DNA from: Arthrobacter sp. UKPF54-2 | GTDB taxonomy: Bacteria; Actinomycetota; Actinomycetes; Actinomycetales; Micrococcaceae | Assembly (NCBI RefSeq): GCF_007858535.1 | Contig: NZ_CP040174.1 | Coordinates: 2,790,001-2,854,000 of the forward strand | Direction: 5' to 3' | DNA length: 64,000 nt | Part shown: positions 51,053 to 59,332 of the stretch, piece after piece | Position numbering within the stretch: the stretch's first letter is position 1 | Layout: the number at the start of each line of letters is the position of its first letter | Made by a program: the position numbers and the translations under genes | The notes under the pieces: model-generated | Told to the model about the DNA's origin: nothing | Database searches by the model: none | The model's input: the letters and a program-made list of their open reading frames with translations, nothing else

Positions 51053-51978
51053 GCGGCGTGGTCCTTCAGGAAGCGTCGGATGAAACCCGCGGCGGGTTCC
51101 GGGGTTTCGTAGTGGATCAGGTGCCCGACGCCGGGAATGACCTCGAGGGTTCCGTCCGGCAGCAGCGGCAACAGCTTATGCTGGTCCGGGAGCGTGGCGA
51201 TCTCATCCTTCTCGCCGGCCACCAGGAGCACCGGCAGCGCTAGGCGCGGGGCCACCTCGGCGACGTTGCTGCTAACGGAGGCCTTGAAGGCCTCGAGGAG
51301 GCTGTCCCGGTCGGCGAAGGCGGAGAAGTAGGCGCTGTGCTGGGCGTGGACGAACTGCCGCACCACCGGGTCCTTGGTCTTGGCCATGGTCTCGCTCATC
51401 ACGCGGACGATCAGCTGGTTGCGCAGCAGGGCGTTCCCGAGGCGGCGGGGGAGCCGGGCGGCGGCCTCGTAGTACAGCACCGCAGCCTTGGTCATCAGTC
51501 CCTTGGGCCCCTCAAGGGCGGGCGCGGCAATGGGGTTGATCAGGATCAGTTCGGCGACCGCGCCGGGATTGTCGGCCACAAAGTGGCTGGTGACGATCGA
51601 ACCGAAAGAGTGGCCCAGCAGCACGGTGTCCGGGCCCAGGCCGAGGGCTGACATGAAGTCTTTGATGAACCGGCCGTAGCCCTTCACGCTGTGACCGCCC
51701 GACGTGAAGGCGCCGGAGGAGCCGAACCCCGGCAGATCCGGCATGACCAGGCGCATCTCGGGGAGCTGGTCGACCACGCGGAGCAGGCCGTGGTGGTCGC
51801 CGCGGAACCCGTGGATGACCAGTATCGTCCGGGTCGCAGGGGTCTCCCGGACCGGTTCGTAGCTCCAGTAGGCCACCCTCGTGCCGTCCAGGTCCACGGC
51901 GGAGGCGCTGCTGCGGGACTCCAGCTCCGCGCTGAGCAGGGGAGGTGCGGGGGAGGGGTCGGTGGCCACGTGTTCCAT
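51049..51978 (-). CDS. Alpha/beta hydrolase
   Basis: 309-residue alpha/beta-hydrolase-fold enzyme. Oxyanion-hole HGFRGDHHG, the strand LVMPDLPGFGSSG, nucleophile elbow LLGHSFGSIV (Ser), acid residue in AGEKDEIATL and the catalytic His in GVGHLIHYETPEP. Similar to actinobacterial carboxylesterase or lipase-like proteins; the substrate is not inferable. ATG 51978. It is translationally coupled to the downstream glycosyltransferase, so the two may act in one pathway such as cell-surface lipid or glycan modification; that link is inference. Confidence 0.85.
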   Translation of the reverse strand: MEHVATDPSPAPPLLSAELESRSSASAVDLDGTRVAYWSYEPVRETPATRTILVIHGFRGDHHGLLRVVDQLPEMRLVMPDLPGFGSSGAFTSGGHSVKGYGRFIKDFMSALGLGPDTVLLGHSFGSIVTSHFVADNPGAVAELILINPIAAPALEGPKGLMTKAAVLYYEAAARLPRRLGNALLRNQLIVRVMSETMAKTKDPVVRQFVHAQHSAYFSAFADRDSLLEAFKASVSSNVAEVAPRLALPVLLVAGEKDEIATLPDQHKLLPLLPDGTLEVIPGVGHLIHYETPEPAAGFIRRFLKDHAA

Positions 51979-51989
51979 TCGATCGGATC

Positions 51990-52859
51990 CTAGTTGACGT
52001 TGTCGGGGTTCGAGCCGGTGCGGTGGCCCCGCTCCAGGCCGGCCAGGGCGTCCAGGTCCGCGGTGCCGAGGCTGAAGCCGAAGATGTCGTGGTTCTCGCG
52101 GATCCGGGCGTAGGAGCTGGCTTTCGGAATGACGACGTTGCCCAGTTCCAGGTGCCACCGCAGGATGATCTGGGCGGCCGTCCGCCGGTGCGCCGCGGCG
52201 AGTTCGAGCACCACGGGGTCCTGCAGTACCTGGCCACGGCCCAGCGGGCTCCAGGCCTCGGTGGTGATGCCGAGCGAGGCGTGCAGGGCCCTCAGTTCGG
52301 CCTGCTGCAGCCAGGGGTGCAGCTCGACCTGGTTGACCGCGGGCACCACTTCCGCGCTCTGGAGCAGGTGCTCCAAGTGCGCGGGCTGGAAGTTGGACAC
52401 CCCGATGGCGCGCACCCTGCCTTCGCGGTACAACGTTTCGAGGGCGCGGTAGCTCTCCGTGTACAGCCCGCGCCGGGCGCACGGCCAGTGGATCAGGTAG
52501 AGGTCCAGGTACTCCAGGCCCAGCTTGGCGATGGAGGTGTCGAAGGCCCGCAGCGTCGCGTCGTAGCCGTGGTCGTCATTCCAGAGCTTCGTGGTCACAA
52601 AAAGGTCCTCCCGGGCGAGCCGGGGGTGCAGTTCGCCGGAACCGCCGGCGGAGCCGTCGAAGGCGGACAGCGCTCCCACCGCCTTCCCGACGCCGGTCTC
52701 GTTCCCGTACATGGCAGCCGTATCGAAGTGCCGGTAGCCGGCCTCCAGCGCCATGGTGACGAGCCCGGCCGCGTCGGCGGGCGGGACCTTGTAAAGCCCG
52801 AACCCGAGGCGGTCCATCAGGACACCGTTGTTCAGGGTCAGCCGGGGGGAAATTCTCAT
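51990..52859 (-). CDS. Aldo/keto reductase
   Basis: 289-residue NADPH-dependent reductase of the AKR5-type (2,5-diketo-gluconate/methylglyoxal reductase-like). The catalytic tetrad is visible: Asp and Tyr in YRHFDTAAMYGNE, Lys in VTTKLWNDDHGYD, His in LYLIHWPC. Further motifs IGVSNFQPAHLEHLL, VNQVELHPWLQQ and VIPKASSYARIREN. Start taken at ATG 52859 (MRISPRLTLNNG, the usual N-terminus); an in-frame ATG at 52877 adds 6 residues. It lies 11 bases upstream of the hydrolase gene. Confidence 0.9.
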   Translation of the reverse strand: MRISPRLTLNNGVLMDRLGFGLYKVPPADAAGLVTMALEAGYRHFDTAAMYGNETGVGKAVGALSAFDGSAGGSGELHPRLAREDLFVTTKLWNDDHGYDATLRAFDTSIAKLGLEYLDLYLIHWPCARRGLYTESYRALETLYREGRVRAIGVSNFQPAHLEHLLQSAEVVPAVNQVELHPWLQQAELRALHASLGITTEAWSPLGRGQVLQDPVVLELAAAHRRTAAQIILRWHLELGNVVIPKASSYARIRENHDIFGFSLGTADLDALAGLERGHRTGSNPDNVN

Positions 52860-52907
52860 AGCACCGACTCTACCCATTCCGGCGGCCCGGCCGGTGCGGC
52901 CCGGCCC

Positions 52908-53870
52908 TCAGGCAGGGTGCTCGGTTCCGACCAGGCGCCGGGCGGTGGCCTCGTCGAGGATCAGGTCCGTGGCCAGCCCGGCGGCCAGCGCGCCGCGCAG
53001 GCCGTTGATCTTGGACGCGCCGGAGACCACGCAGATCCGGCGCCGGACCTGGCGGAGCTGGGCCAGGTCCGGCCCGGTGGACCGTTCGTTCAGGGTGATC
53101 CCGTCGGAGGAGCCGTCGGCGCGGAAGAAGACGGTGGCAACGTCCCCCACGACGTCGGAATTGGCCAGGACGTTCAGGTCGTCCTCGTCCAGGTAGCCGC
53201 CGGCGTAGACATGGCTGGGGTAGTCGGCGTCGACCGATCCGACTCCGAAGATCGCGATGCTCATCCGTGCCTGCAGCCGCAGGATGCGCTGAACACTGCG
53301 TTCATTCCACATGGCTTCCTTAGTGGCCGCGTGGTCGAAGAAGGCCGGCACCGGGAACTGCTCCACCCGGGCACCGTAGGCGCTGCCGAAGCGCCGCATG
53401 ATGTCCGAGGCGTAGGTGATGCCGGTGGTCTGCATGTTTCCGGCCCCGTTGAGCTGGACGATGATGCTGTCATGGGTGATCTTCCGGGTCAGGTGCCGGC
53501 TGACCGCGCTCAGTGTGGAGCCCCAGGCCACGCCGATGATGGCGTTCGAGTCCACGAGGGGGCCGATGGTGCGCGCGGCCTGCATCGCCACCCGGTCCAG
53601 CGTTTCCGCCTCGTTGAGGGTGTCCACCACCGGCACAACGTGCACATCGACCTTGTATTCGTCCCGGATCATGCCTTCGAGTTCGGGGCCGGTGTCGAGC
53701 GGGCTGCGGATCTGGATCTGCACGAGGCCGGATTCACGGGCCGCGGAGAGCAGCCGGGAAACAGTCGACCGGGAGGTGCGGAGCTCGCGGGCGATCGCGT
53801 CCATGGTCAGGTCCTGGAGGTAATACAGCTGGGCGGCCCGGAGGGCGTCGGACTGGCGGGTGGGCGACAT
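52908..53870 (-). CDS. SorC/DeoR-type sugar-binding transcriptional regulator
   Basis: 320-residue regulator. HTH at about residues 22-45 (MDAIARELRTSRSTVSRLLSAARESGLV), then a SorC effector domain with DEYKVDVHVVPVVDT, IIGVAWGSTLSAV, QLNGAGNMQTTGITYASDIMRRFG, IFGVGSVD and SGASKINGLRGALAAGLATDLILDE, which resembles a phosphosugar-isomerase fold. Start at ATG 53870. It diverges from glpD with 124 bases between, so it probably controls the glycerol genes, with a phosphorylated intermediate such as glycerol-3-phosphate or DHAP as effector; both points are inference. Confidence 0.88.
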   Translation of the reverse strand: MSPTRQSDALRAAQLYYLQDLTMDAIARELRTSRSTVSRLLSAARESGLVQIQIRSPLDTGPELEGMIRDEYKVDVHVVPVVDTLNEAETLDRVAMQAARTIGPLVDSNAIIGVAWGSTLSAVSRHLTRKITHDSIIVQLNGAGNMQTTGITYASDIMRRFGSAYGARVEQFPVPAFFDHAATKEAMWNERSVQRILRLQARMSIAIFGVGSVDADYPSHVYAGGYLDEDDLNVLANSDVVGDVATVFFRADGSSDGITLNERSTGPDLAQLRQVRRRICVVSGASKINGLRGALAAGLATDLILDEATARRLVGTEHPA

Positions 53871-53883
53871 TGCATATCCAATC

Positions 53884-53897
53884 TGCACGTTTGTGCA
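53884..53897. promoter_or_regulatory. Candidate operator in the glp divergent region
   Basis: TGCACGTTTGTGCA: 5-base arms TGCAC/GTGCA around GTTT. It lies between the start of the SorC-type regulator and the -35 of glpD, positioned to affect both. The regulator's own binding sequence is not known to me. Confidence 0.5.
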
Positions 53898-53903
53898 TAG
53901 TGC

Positions 53904-53933
53904 TTGACTCCATTTTCCATTAGTCCAAAGAAT
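53904..53933 (+). promoter_or_regulatory. glpD: glpD promoter
   Basis: TTGACT (53904-53909) and AAGAAT (53928-53933) with an 18-base spacer form a reasonable sigma-70-type promoter, giving a leader of about 55 bases. The palindrome 53884-53897 sits 6 bases upstream of the -35. Confidence 0.55.
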
Positions 53934-53994
53934 AGTGTTGAACGGCGACGTGCCAGACGGCGCGCCGCGCAGTACCAAGCCCCAAGGAGCAGTT

Positions 53995-55791
53995 TTGGGA
54001 AACAAGGTTTCATCCGGCCATCCGGCGTCGAGCAGCGGGCGCACATCCGTGCAGCGGCTGCGGAACCGGCCGCGCGCGCAGGTGCTGATCATCGGCGGCG
54101 GAATCAACGGAGTCGGGACCTTCCGTGACCTGGCCCTGCAGGGCGTGGACGTAGCCCTCGTCGAACGCGGCGACTTCTGCCAGGGCGCCAGCGGCGCCTC
54201 CTCGCACATGATCCACGGCGGCATCAGGTACCTCGAAAACGGTGAATTCCGCCTTGTCCAGGAATCCGTGGTCGAACGCAACCGGCTGCTGCGCATCGCA
54301 CCGCACTACGTCAAGCCGCTGCAGACCACCATCCCGATCTTCAGCACCTTCTCCGGCATCCTCGCCGCGCCGCTGCGGTTCCTGACCCACAAGCAGCAGG
54401 GCGCGCCCACGGAGCGCGGCGCCTTCCTGATCAAGCTCGGCCTGAGCATGTACGACTTCTTCTCCCGCGACGGCGGCACCGTGCCCCGCCACCAGTTCCG
54501 CGGCCGCAAGCGCGCCCTCGCCGAGCTGCCCCGGCTGCACCCGGGCATCAAATACGCCGCGACCTACTTTGACGCGTCCGTGCACAACCCGGAACGGCTT
54601 ACCCTGGACGTCCTCCAGGACGGCGAGAAGGCCGGCGAAGCGGGCGGCAACGGCGCCCGCGCCAGCAACTACCTTTCCCTCGTCTCCATGGACGGGACGG
54701 CGGAGGCCGGCGGCCGGTCCGGCACGGTCCAGCTCCGCGACGAACTGACCGGAGAGGTCTTCGATTTCAGCGCCGACGTGGTGGTCAACACCACCGGCGC
54801 CTGGGTGGACCTGACCAACCAGGCCATGGGCGCCGCCTCGGCCTTTATGGGCGGCACCAAGGGCTCGCACATCGTGCTGGACCACCCGGAACTGCTCGAA
54901 GCCTGCCAGGGCCGGGAGATCTTCTTCGAGCACACTGACGGCCGGATCGTGCTGATCTACCCGATGGGTGACCGCGTCCTCGTCGGTACCACCGACGTCG
55001 ACGCCGACATGGCCGAGGACGCCGTCTGCACCGACGCCGAAATCGACTACTTCTTCGACCTGATCGGGCACGTCTTCCCCGACATCAGCGTGGACCGGGA
55101 GCAGATCGTCTACACCTTCTCCGGCGTCCGTCCGCTGCCGAAGCACGACGCCACGCAGCCGGGCTTTGTCAGCCGCGACTACCGGATCGAACGCCGCGGC
55201 CCCGCCAAGGGTTCGGCGCAGCGCAAGGCCGGCGGCGCCGTCGTGCTCAGCCTCGTGGGCGGGAAGTGGACCACCTTCCGGGCCCTCGCCGAGCACCTGA
55301 GCAACGACGTGCTCGCCGAGCTCGGCCTGGAGCGGAAAGTCTCGACGGCGAAGCTCGCCATCGGCGGCGGCGCCGGGTTCCCTGACACCGAGGACGGCGT
55401 CCAGCGCTGGATCAAGGCCCACATGGGACCTGGCCGTGACGCGGACCGGACTGCGGGCCTGCTGACCCGCTACGGCACGCGCGCCGCGGATGTCATGGCC
55501 TACCTCGACGCCGGGGAAGACCGGCTGCTGCACTCCACCCGCGAACTGAGTGTGCGGGAACTGGAGTACATGGCGCAGAACGAACAGCTCGGGCACCTCG
55601 TTGACGTGCTCATCCGCCGCACCTCGCTGGCCTTCCGCGGCCTGGTGACCGGGGAGCTGCTGAACGAGGTAGCCGAGGTCCTGTCCGGCCCGCTGGGCTG
55701 GGACGCCGCCGCGCGGACCGCAGAGATCAACCACGCCCAGGAGGTGCTCGAACGGTTCCACGGTGTCCAGGTCCACAGCCTGGTCGCTTAG
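53995..55791 (+). CDS. glpD: Aerobic glycerol-3-phosphate dehydrogenase
   Basis: Membrane-associated FAD enzyme oxidising glycerol-3-phosphate to DHAP and passing electrons to quinone. 598 residues from TTG 53995, which has a perfect AAGGAG at 53984-53989; the frame is open to 53935 but without such a site. FAD-binding VLIIGGGINGVGTFRDLALQG, SGASSHMIHGGIRYLE, DGRIVLIYPMGDRVLVGTTD, YTFSGVRPL and SLVGGKWTTFRALAEH. It has the C-terminal helical domain seen in actinobacterial GlpD. First of the glpD-glpF-glpK cluster. Confidence 0.95.
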   Translation: MGNKVSSGHPASSSGRTSVQRLRNRPRAQVLIIGGGINGVGTFRDLALQGVDVALVERGDFCQGASGASSHMIHGGIRYLENGEFRLVQESVVERNRLLRIAPHYVKPLQTTIPIFSTFSGILAAPLRFLTHKQQGAPTERGAFLIKLGLSMYDFFSRDGGTVPRHQFRGRKRALAELPRLHPGIKYAATYFDASVHNPERLTLDVLQDGEKAGEAGGNGARASNYLSLVSMDGTAEAGGRSGTVQLRDELTGEVFDFSADVVVNTTGAWVDLTNQAMGAASAFMGGTKGSHIVLDHPELLEACQGREIFFEHTDGRIVLIYPMGDRVLVGTTDVDADMAEDAVCTDAEIDYFFDLIGHVFPDISVDREQIVYTFSGVRPLPKHDATQPGFVSRDYRIERRGPAKGSAQRKAGGAVVLSLVGGKWTTFRALAEHLSNDVLAELGLERKVSTAKLAIGGGAGFPDTEDGVQRWIKAHMGPGRDADRTAGLLTRYGTRAADVMAYLDAGEDRLLHSTRELSVRELEYMAQNEQLGHLVDVLIRRTSLAFRGLVTGELLNEVAEVLSGPLGWDAAARTAEINHAQEVLERFHGVQVHSLVA

Positions 55792-55861
55792 AGCTTGCGT
55801 GTCCGGACGGGTTTGTCCGGGCGCAAAGACTGCAGGGCCCCTGGCGGGCCCGGCAGTGGCC

Positions 55862-55916
55862 GGCCGGCAGCGCGAAACCGCTGCCGGCCCAACGGCCCTT
55901 CAAACTCGCGAAGGGC
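55862..55916 (+). terminator. Two hairpins between glpD and glpF
   Basis: GGCCGGCAGCG (55862-55872) pairs with CGCTGCCGGCC (55879-55889), 11 bp with a 6-base loop; GCCCTTC (55895-55901) pairs with GAAGGGC (55910-55916). Neither has a T tract. They could attenuate read-through from glpD or protect mRNA ends so that GlpD and GlpFK are made at different levels. Confidence 0.5.
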
Positions 55917-55943
55917 TGACAACAGAAAATAGAGGAGTCAAAG

Positions 55944-56696
55944 ATGTCTCTTGGAATAGTTTTCCTGTCCGAAGTATTCGGCACCGCAATGCTGACCCTG
56001 CTGGGTTGCGGCGTTGTGGCCAACGTCGCGCTCAAAGGCACCAAGGGCAATAACGGCGGGTTCCTGATGGTCACCTGGGGATGGGGCATTGCCGTGTTCT
56101 CCGGTGTCTACGTGGCCGCCAAGTCGGGCGCGCACCTGAACCCCGCCGTGACCTTCGGGCTGCTGCTCAACGGCAAGAAGGAGTACGCCCCCGGGGTCGC
56201 CGTCGACTTCGGCTCCACCCTGACCTACTTCGGCGGTGAACTGCTCGGGGCATTCCTGGGCGCCGTCGTGATGTGGCTGGCGCACAAGCAGCACTTCGAC
56301 GCCGAACCCGAGCCCGCCAGCAAGCTGGGCGTCTTCTCCACCGGCCCGGCGATCCGCTCCACCCCGTGGAACCTCGTCACGGAAATCATCGGCACCTTTG
56401 TCCTCGTGTTCGTCATCCTGACCTTCGGCGGGACCCCCTCCGGGCTGGGCCCGCTGGCCGTGGCCCTGCTGGTTGTCGGCATCGGTGTCTCCCTCGGCGG
56501 CCCGACCGGCTACGCCATCAACCCCGCCCGTGACCTGGGCCCGCGCATCGCCCACGCCCTGCTCCCGATCAAGGGCAAGGGTTCCTCCGACTGGAGCTAC
56601 TCGTGGATCCCGGTCGTCGGACCGCTCGTCGGCGGCGGACTCGCCGGCGTCGTGGCAGCCGTGGTGCCGATCATCGCCACCGCCGCAGCCTCCTAG
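55944..56696 (+). CDS. glpF: Glycerol uptake facilitator (MIP family)
   Basis: Six-helix aquaglyceroporin, 250 residues. The two pore motifs are intact: HLNPAVTF (N66-A68) and AINPARDLGPR (N193-A195), and the Asp after NPAR (D197) is characteristic of glycerol rather than water channels. TM1 begins FLSEVFGTAMLTLLGCGVVANV. ATG 55944 with AGAGGAG at about 55932-55938. It supplies glycerol to GlpK, encoded 57 bases downstream. Confidence 0.95.
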   Translation: MSLGIVFLSEVFGTAMLTLLGCGVVANVALKGTKGNNGGFLMVTWGWGIAVFSGVYVAAKSGAHLNPAVTFGLLLNGKKEYAPGVAVDFGSTLTYFGGELLGAFLGAVVMWLAHKQHFDAEPEPASKLGVFSTGPAIRSTPWNLVTEIIGTFVLVFVILTFGGTPSGLGPLAVALLVVGIGVSLGGPTGYAINPARDLGPRIAHALLPIKGKGSSDWSYSWIPVVGPLVGGGLAGVVAAVVPIIATAAAS

Positions 56697-56753
56697 GAAA
56701 CCCAACCGTACGCATCACTTTCAACCGCAGGCCCAACCGACAAGGACGTCAGC

Positions 56754-58268
56754 ATGAACCAGTATGTAATCGCCATTGACCAGGGAACCACGAGCACCCG
56801 CGCCATCGTGTTCGACCACAGCGGCAACATCGTTTCCTCCGGCCAGATGGAACACGAGCAGATCTTCCCGCAGGCCGGCTGGGTGGAGCACGACCCCGCC
56901 GAAATCTGGAACAACACCCGCGAGGTCATCGCCTCCGCACTGTCCAAGGCCAACCTGACCCGCCACGACATTGCCGCGGTCGGCATCACGAACCAGCGCG
57001 AAACCGCGGTGGTCTGGGACAAGACCACCGGCAAGGCGGTGTACAACGCAATCGTCTGGCAGGACACCCGGACGCAGGCGATTGTGGACGAGCTCGCCAA
57101 AGATGGCGGCGTGGAACGCTTCAAGCAGAAGGTGGGCCTGCCGCTGGCGACCTACTTCTCCGGCACCAAGATCAAGTGGATCCTGGACAACGTCGAAGGC
57201 GCGCGCGCCAAGGCCGAAGCCGGGGACCTGGTCTTCGGCAACACGGACTGCTGGGTGCTTTGGAACCTCACCGGCGGGACCGACGGCGGCGTGCACGTCA
57301 CCGACGTCACCAACGCTTCGCGGACCATGTTCATGGACCTCGAGACGTTGTCCTGGGACCAGGACATCCTGGACGCCTTCGGTGTCCCGGCCTCGATGAT
57401 GCCGGCCATCAAGTCCTCCTCCGAGGTCTACGGCACCGTCCACACGTCCCAGCTCCTGCGCGAGGTGCCGGTGGCCGGCATCCTCGGCGACCAGCAGGCG
57501 GCGACGTTCGGCCAGGCGGCCTTCGACGCCGGCGAGGCCAAGAACACCTACGGCACGGGCTGCTTCCTCATCTTCAACACCGGTGAGGAGATCGTCCACT
57601 CCAAGAACGGGCTGCTGACCACGGTCGGCTACAAGCTCGGGGACGCCGCCCCGCACTACGCCCTGGAAGGCTCCATCGCCGTCACGGGGTCCCTGGTGCA
57701 GTGGCTGCGCGACAACCTCGGCATGATCGGCAGCGCCCCGGAAGTGGAGACCCTTGCGGCATCCGTGGAGGACAACGGCGGGGTGTACATCGTGCCGGCG
57801 TTCTCCGGCCTGTTCGCCCCGTACTGGCGTTCGGACGCCCGCGGCGCGATCGTCGGCCTGACCCGGTTCGTGAACAAGAACCACATCGCCCGCGCGGCGC
57901 TGGAGGCCACCGCCTTCCAGACCCGCGAGGTACTCGACGCCGTCAACGCCGACTCCGGTGTGCCGCTGACCGAGCTGAAGGTCGACGGCGGCATGGTCGC
58001 CAACGACGCGCTGATGCAGTTCCAGGCCGACATCCTGGGTGTCCCGGTGATCCGGCCGAAGGTGGTCGAGACCACCTCGCTCGGTGCCGCCTACGCGGCC
58101 GGCCTCGCCGTCGGCTTCTGGAAGGACCTGGGCGAGTGCTCCGCCAACTGGTCCGAGGACAAGCGCTGGGAGCCGAAGATGGACCAGGCAGAGCGCGAGC
58201 GCCAGATGCGCCTCTGGAAGAAGGCCGTCACCAAGTCCATGGACTGGGTCGACGAGGACGTGAAGTAG
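56754..58268 (+). CDS. glpK: Glycerol kinase
   Basis: Phosphorylates glycerol, trapping it for GlpD. 504 residues, FGGY family: [15 protein letters not shown] (phosphate 1), [17 protein letters not shown] (glycerol site), [25 protein letters not shown], and [24 protein letters not shown]. The phosphorylation-loop His used by PTS control in Firmicutes lies in a region reading [22 protein letters not shown], so regulation of that type is unclear. ATG 56754. A long hairpin follows. Confidence 0.97.
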   Translation: MNQYVIAIDQGTTSTRAIVFDHSGNIVSSGQMEHEQIFPQAGWVEHDPAEIWNNTREVIASALSKANLTRHDIAAVGITNQRETAVVWDKTTGKAVYNAIVWQDTRTQAIVDELAKDGGVERFKQKVGLPLATYFSGTKIKWILDNVEGARAKAEAGDLVFGNTDCWVLWNLTGGTDGGVHVTDVTNASRTMFMDLETLSWDQDILDAFGVPASMMPAIKSSSEVYGTVHTSQLLREVPVAGILGDQQAATFGQAAFDAGEAKNTYGTGCFLIFNTGEEIVHSKNGLLTTVGYKLGDAAPHYALEGSIAVTGSLVQWLRDNLGMIGSAPEVETLAASVEDNGGVYIVPAFSGLFAPYWRSDARGAIVGLTRFVNKNHIARAALEATAFQTREVLDAVNADSGVPLTELKVDGGMVANDALMQFQADILGVPVIRPKVVETTSLGAAYAAGLAVGFWKDLGECSANWSEDKRWEPKMDQAERERQMRLWKKAVTKSMDWVDEDVK

Positions 58269-58293
58269 CCTTCATCCCGGCGGTCACCCGCAT

Positions 58294-58338
58294 CACGAAA
58301 GAGCTCCGGTCAGCCAGGCTGACCGGAGCTCTTTCGTG
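58294..58338. terminator. Bidirectional terminator after glpK
   Basis: A perfect 21-bp inverted repeat: 58294-58314 (starts CACGAAAGAGC) pairs with 58318-58338 (ends CTCTTTCGTG), loop CAG. A and T tracts within the outer stem allow it to work in both directions, between convergent glpK and the secreted-protein gene. Confidence 0.85.
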
Positions 58339-58383
58339 TGGGGCCGGAACCGCGGGCCTGTGCCGGCTGCGGTCCCGCGCCCG

Positions 58384-59298
58384 TCAGGAGCCGGTACGCG
58401 GGTAAGCGACGACGGCGCGCGGCGTCTTGGCGTAGACGTCCTTGCTCACGGTGTAGCCCCGCCGGTCCAGTTTGAGCGCCTGGGCGTTCACGTGCTCCAG
58501 TTCGGAGCCGCTGAGCTTCTTGATCTTGACGAGGTCCATGAACTCCTGGCTGTCACCGCCGGAAGCCGTGACCTTCACGAGCCCGGTGCCGGGGGAGTAA
58601 TACTTCCGCTGGTGGCCCACGCTCGGCGGATCCAGCGGGTTGAACTCGTCGATCACCATCACATCGTTGTAGCAGCCCGTCGGGACGCAGACCCGCAGGT
58701 TCTTGTACAGCACGTCCCCGCAGTCCAGGAAGTCCACCTTCGGTGCGTAGGCCTGCACGTAGGCGGGGGTGTTCCGGTGCGGTTCCGCCTGCATGGCGAT
58801 TCCCGCGCGCGCCCTGTCGATGCCGCTGATGAAGGTGCTCGGTGCGCCGATGAGTTTCCCGTTTTCGTACTCTTCGGGGTACTCACCGAACAACCAGACG
58901 TCGCCCTTGTCCGACTGGGCAAAGAACGCCAGTTCGGACTCGGTGAGCTCGCCGTCGGAGTAGTCCCGGTCCCACATCACGAGCGTCTTGACGCCGTCGA
59001 TGACCTTGGTCAGGCCGGTCACCGTGTGGATCACCGTGTGGGCGCTCGTGCCCGTGGCGTCCGTGACGGTCCCTGTTGTGGTGAACTGCATACCGGGGGT
59101 CAGCGGAAACCACTTGTTGTCGATCCGCGGTGACGACGGATAGTCATCCCGGTCGAACCTGATCGCCGATCCGGGACCGCAGAGCTCCTGGCCCGACGGT
59201 GCGGCGGTGGCCGCCGGTGCCGACGTCGCAGTGAACGTCGCCAGCACCAGCAGGGCGGCCGAGCCATAGGCGGTGAACCGCCGTCGTCGCTGAAACAT
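58384..59298 (-). CDS. Secreted conserved protein of unknown function
   Basis: 304 residues from ATG 59298, which has AGAGG about 9 bases upstream. Sec signal peptide at residues 1-33 (MFQRRRRFTAYGSAALLVLAT, cleavage near TAAPS). The mature protein has FDRDDYPSSPRIDNKWFPLTPGMQF, VIDGVKTLVMWDRDYSDGELTESELAFFAQ, EYPEEYENGKLIGAP and four Cys (in ELCGPG, LDCGD, VCVPTGC). It looks like a conserved beta-rich family I have seen in environmental bacteria, with no known function. It lies 34 bases downstream of the RND permease gene on the same strand, so it is probably expressed with it. Confidence 0.8.
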   Translation of the reverse strand: MFQRRRRFTAYGSAALLVLATFTATSAPAATAAPSGQELCGPGSAIRFDRDDYPSSPRIDNKWFPLTPGMQFTTTGTVTDATGTSAHTVIHTVTGLTKVIDGVKTLVMWDRDYSDGELTESELAFFAQSDKGDVWLFGEYPEEYENGKLIGAPSTFISGIDRARAGIAMQAEPHRNTPAYVQAYAPKVDFLDCGDVLYKNLRVCVPTGCYNDVMVIDEFNPLDPPSVGHQRKYYSPGTGLVKVTASGGDSQEFMDLVKIKKLSGSELEHVNAQALKLDRRGYTVSKDVYAKTPRAVVAYPRTGS

Positions 59299-59332
59299 GA
59301 AACACGCCTCTCTTTGGGGTTGTGTGCCGCGG

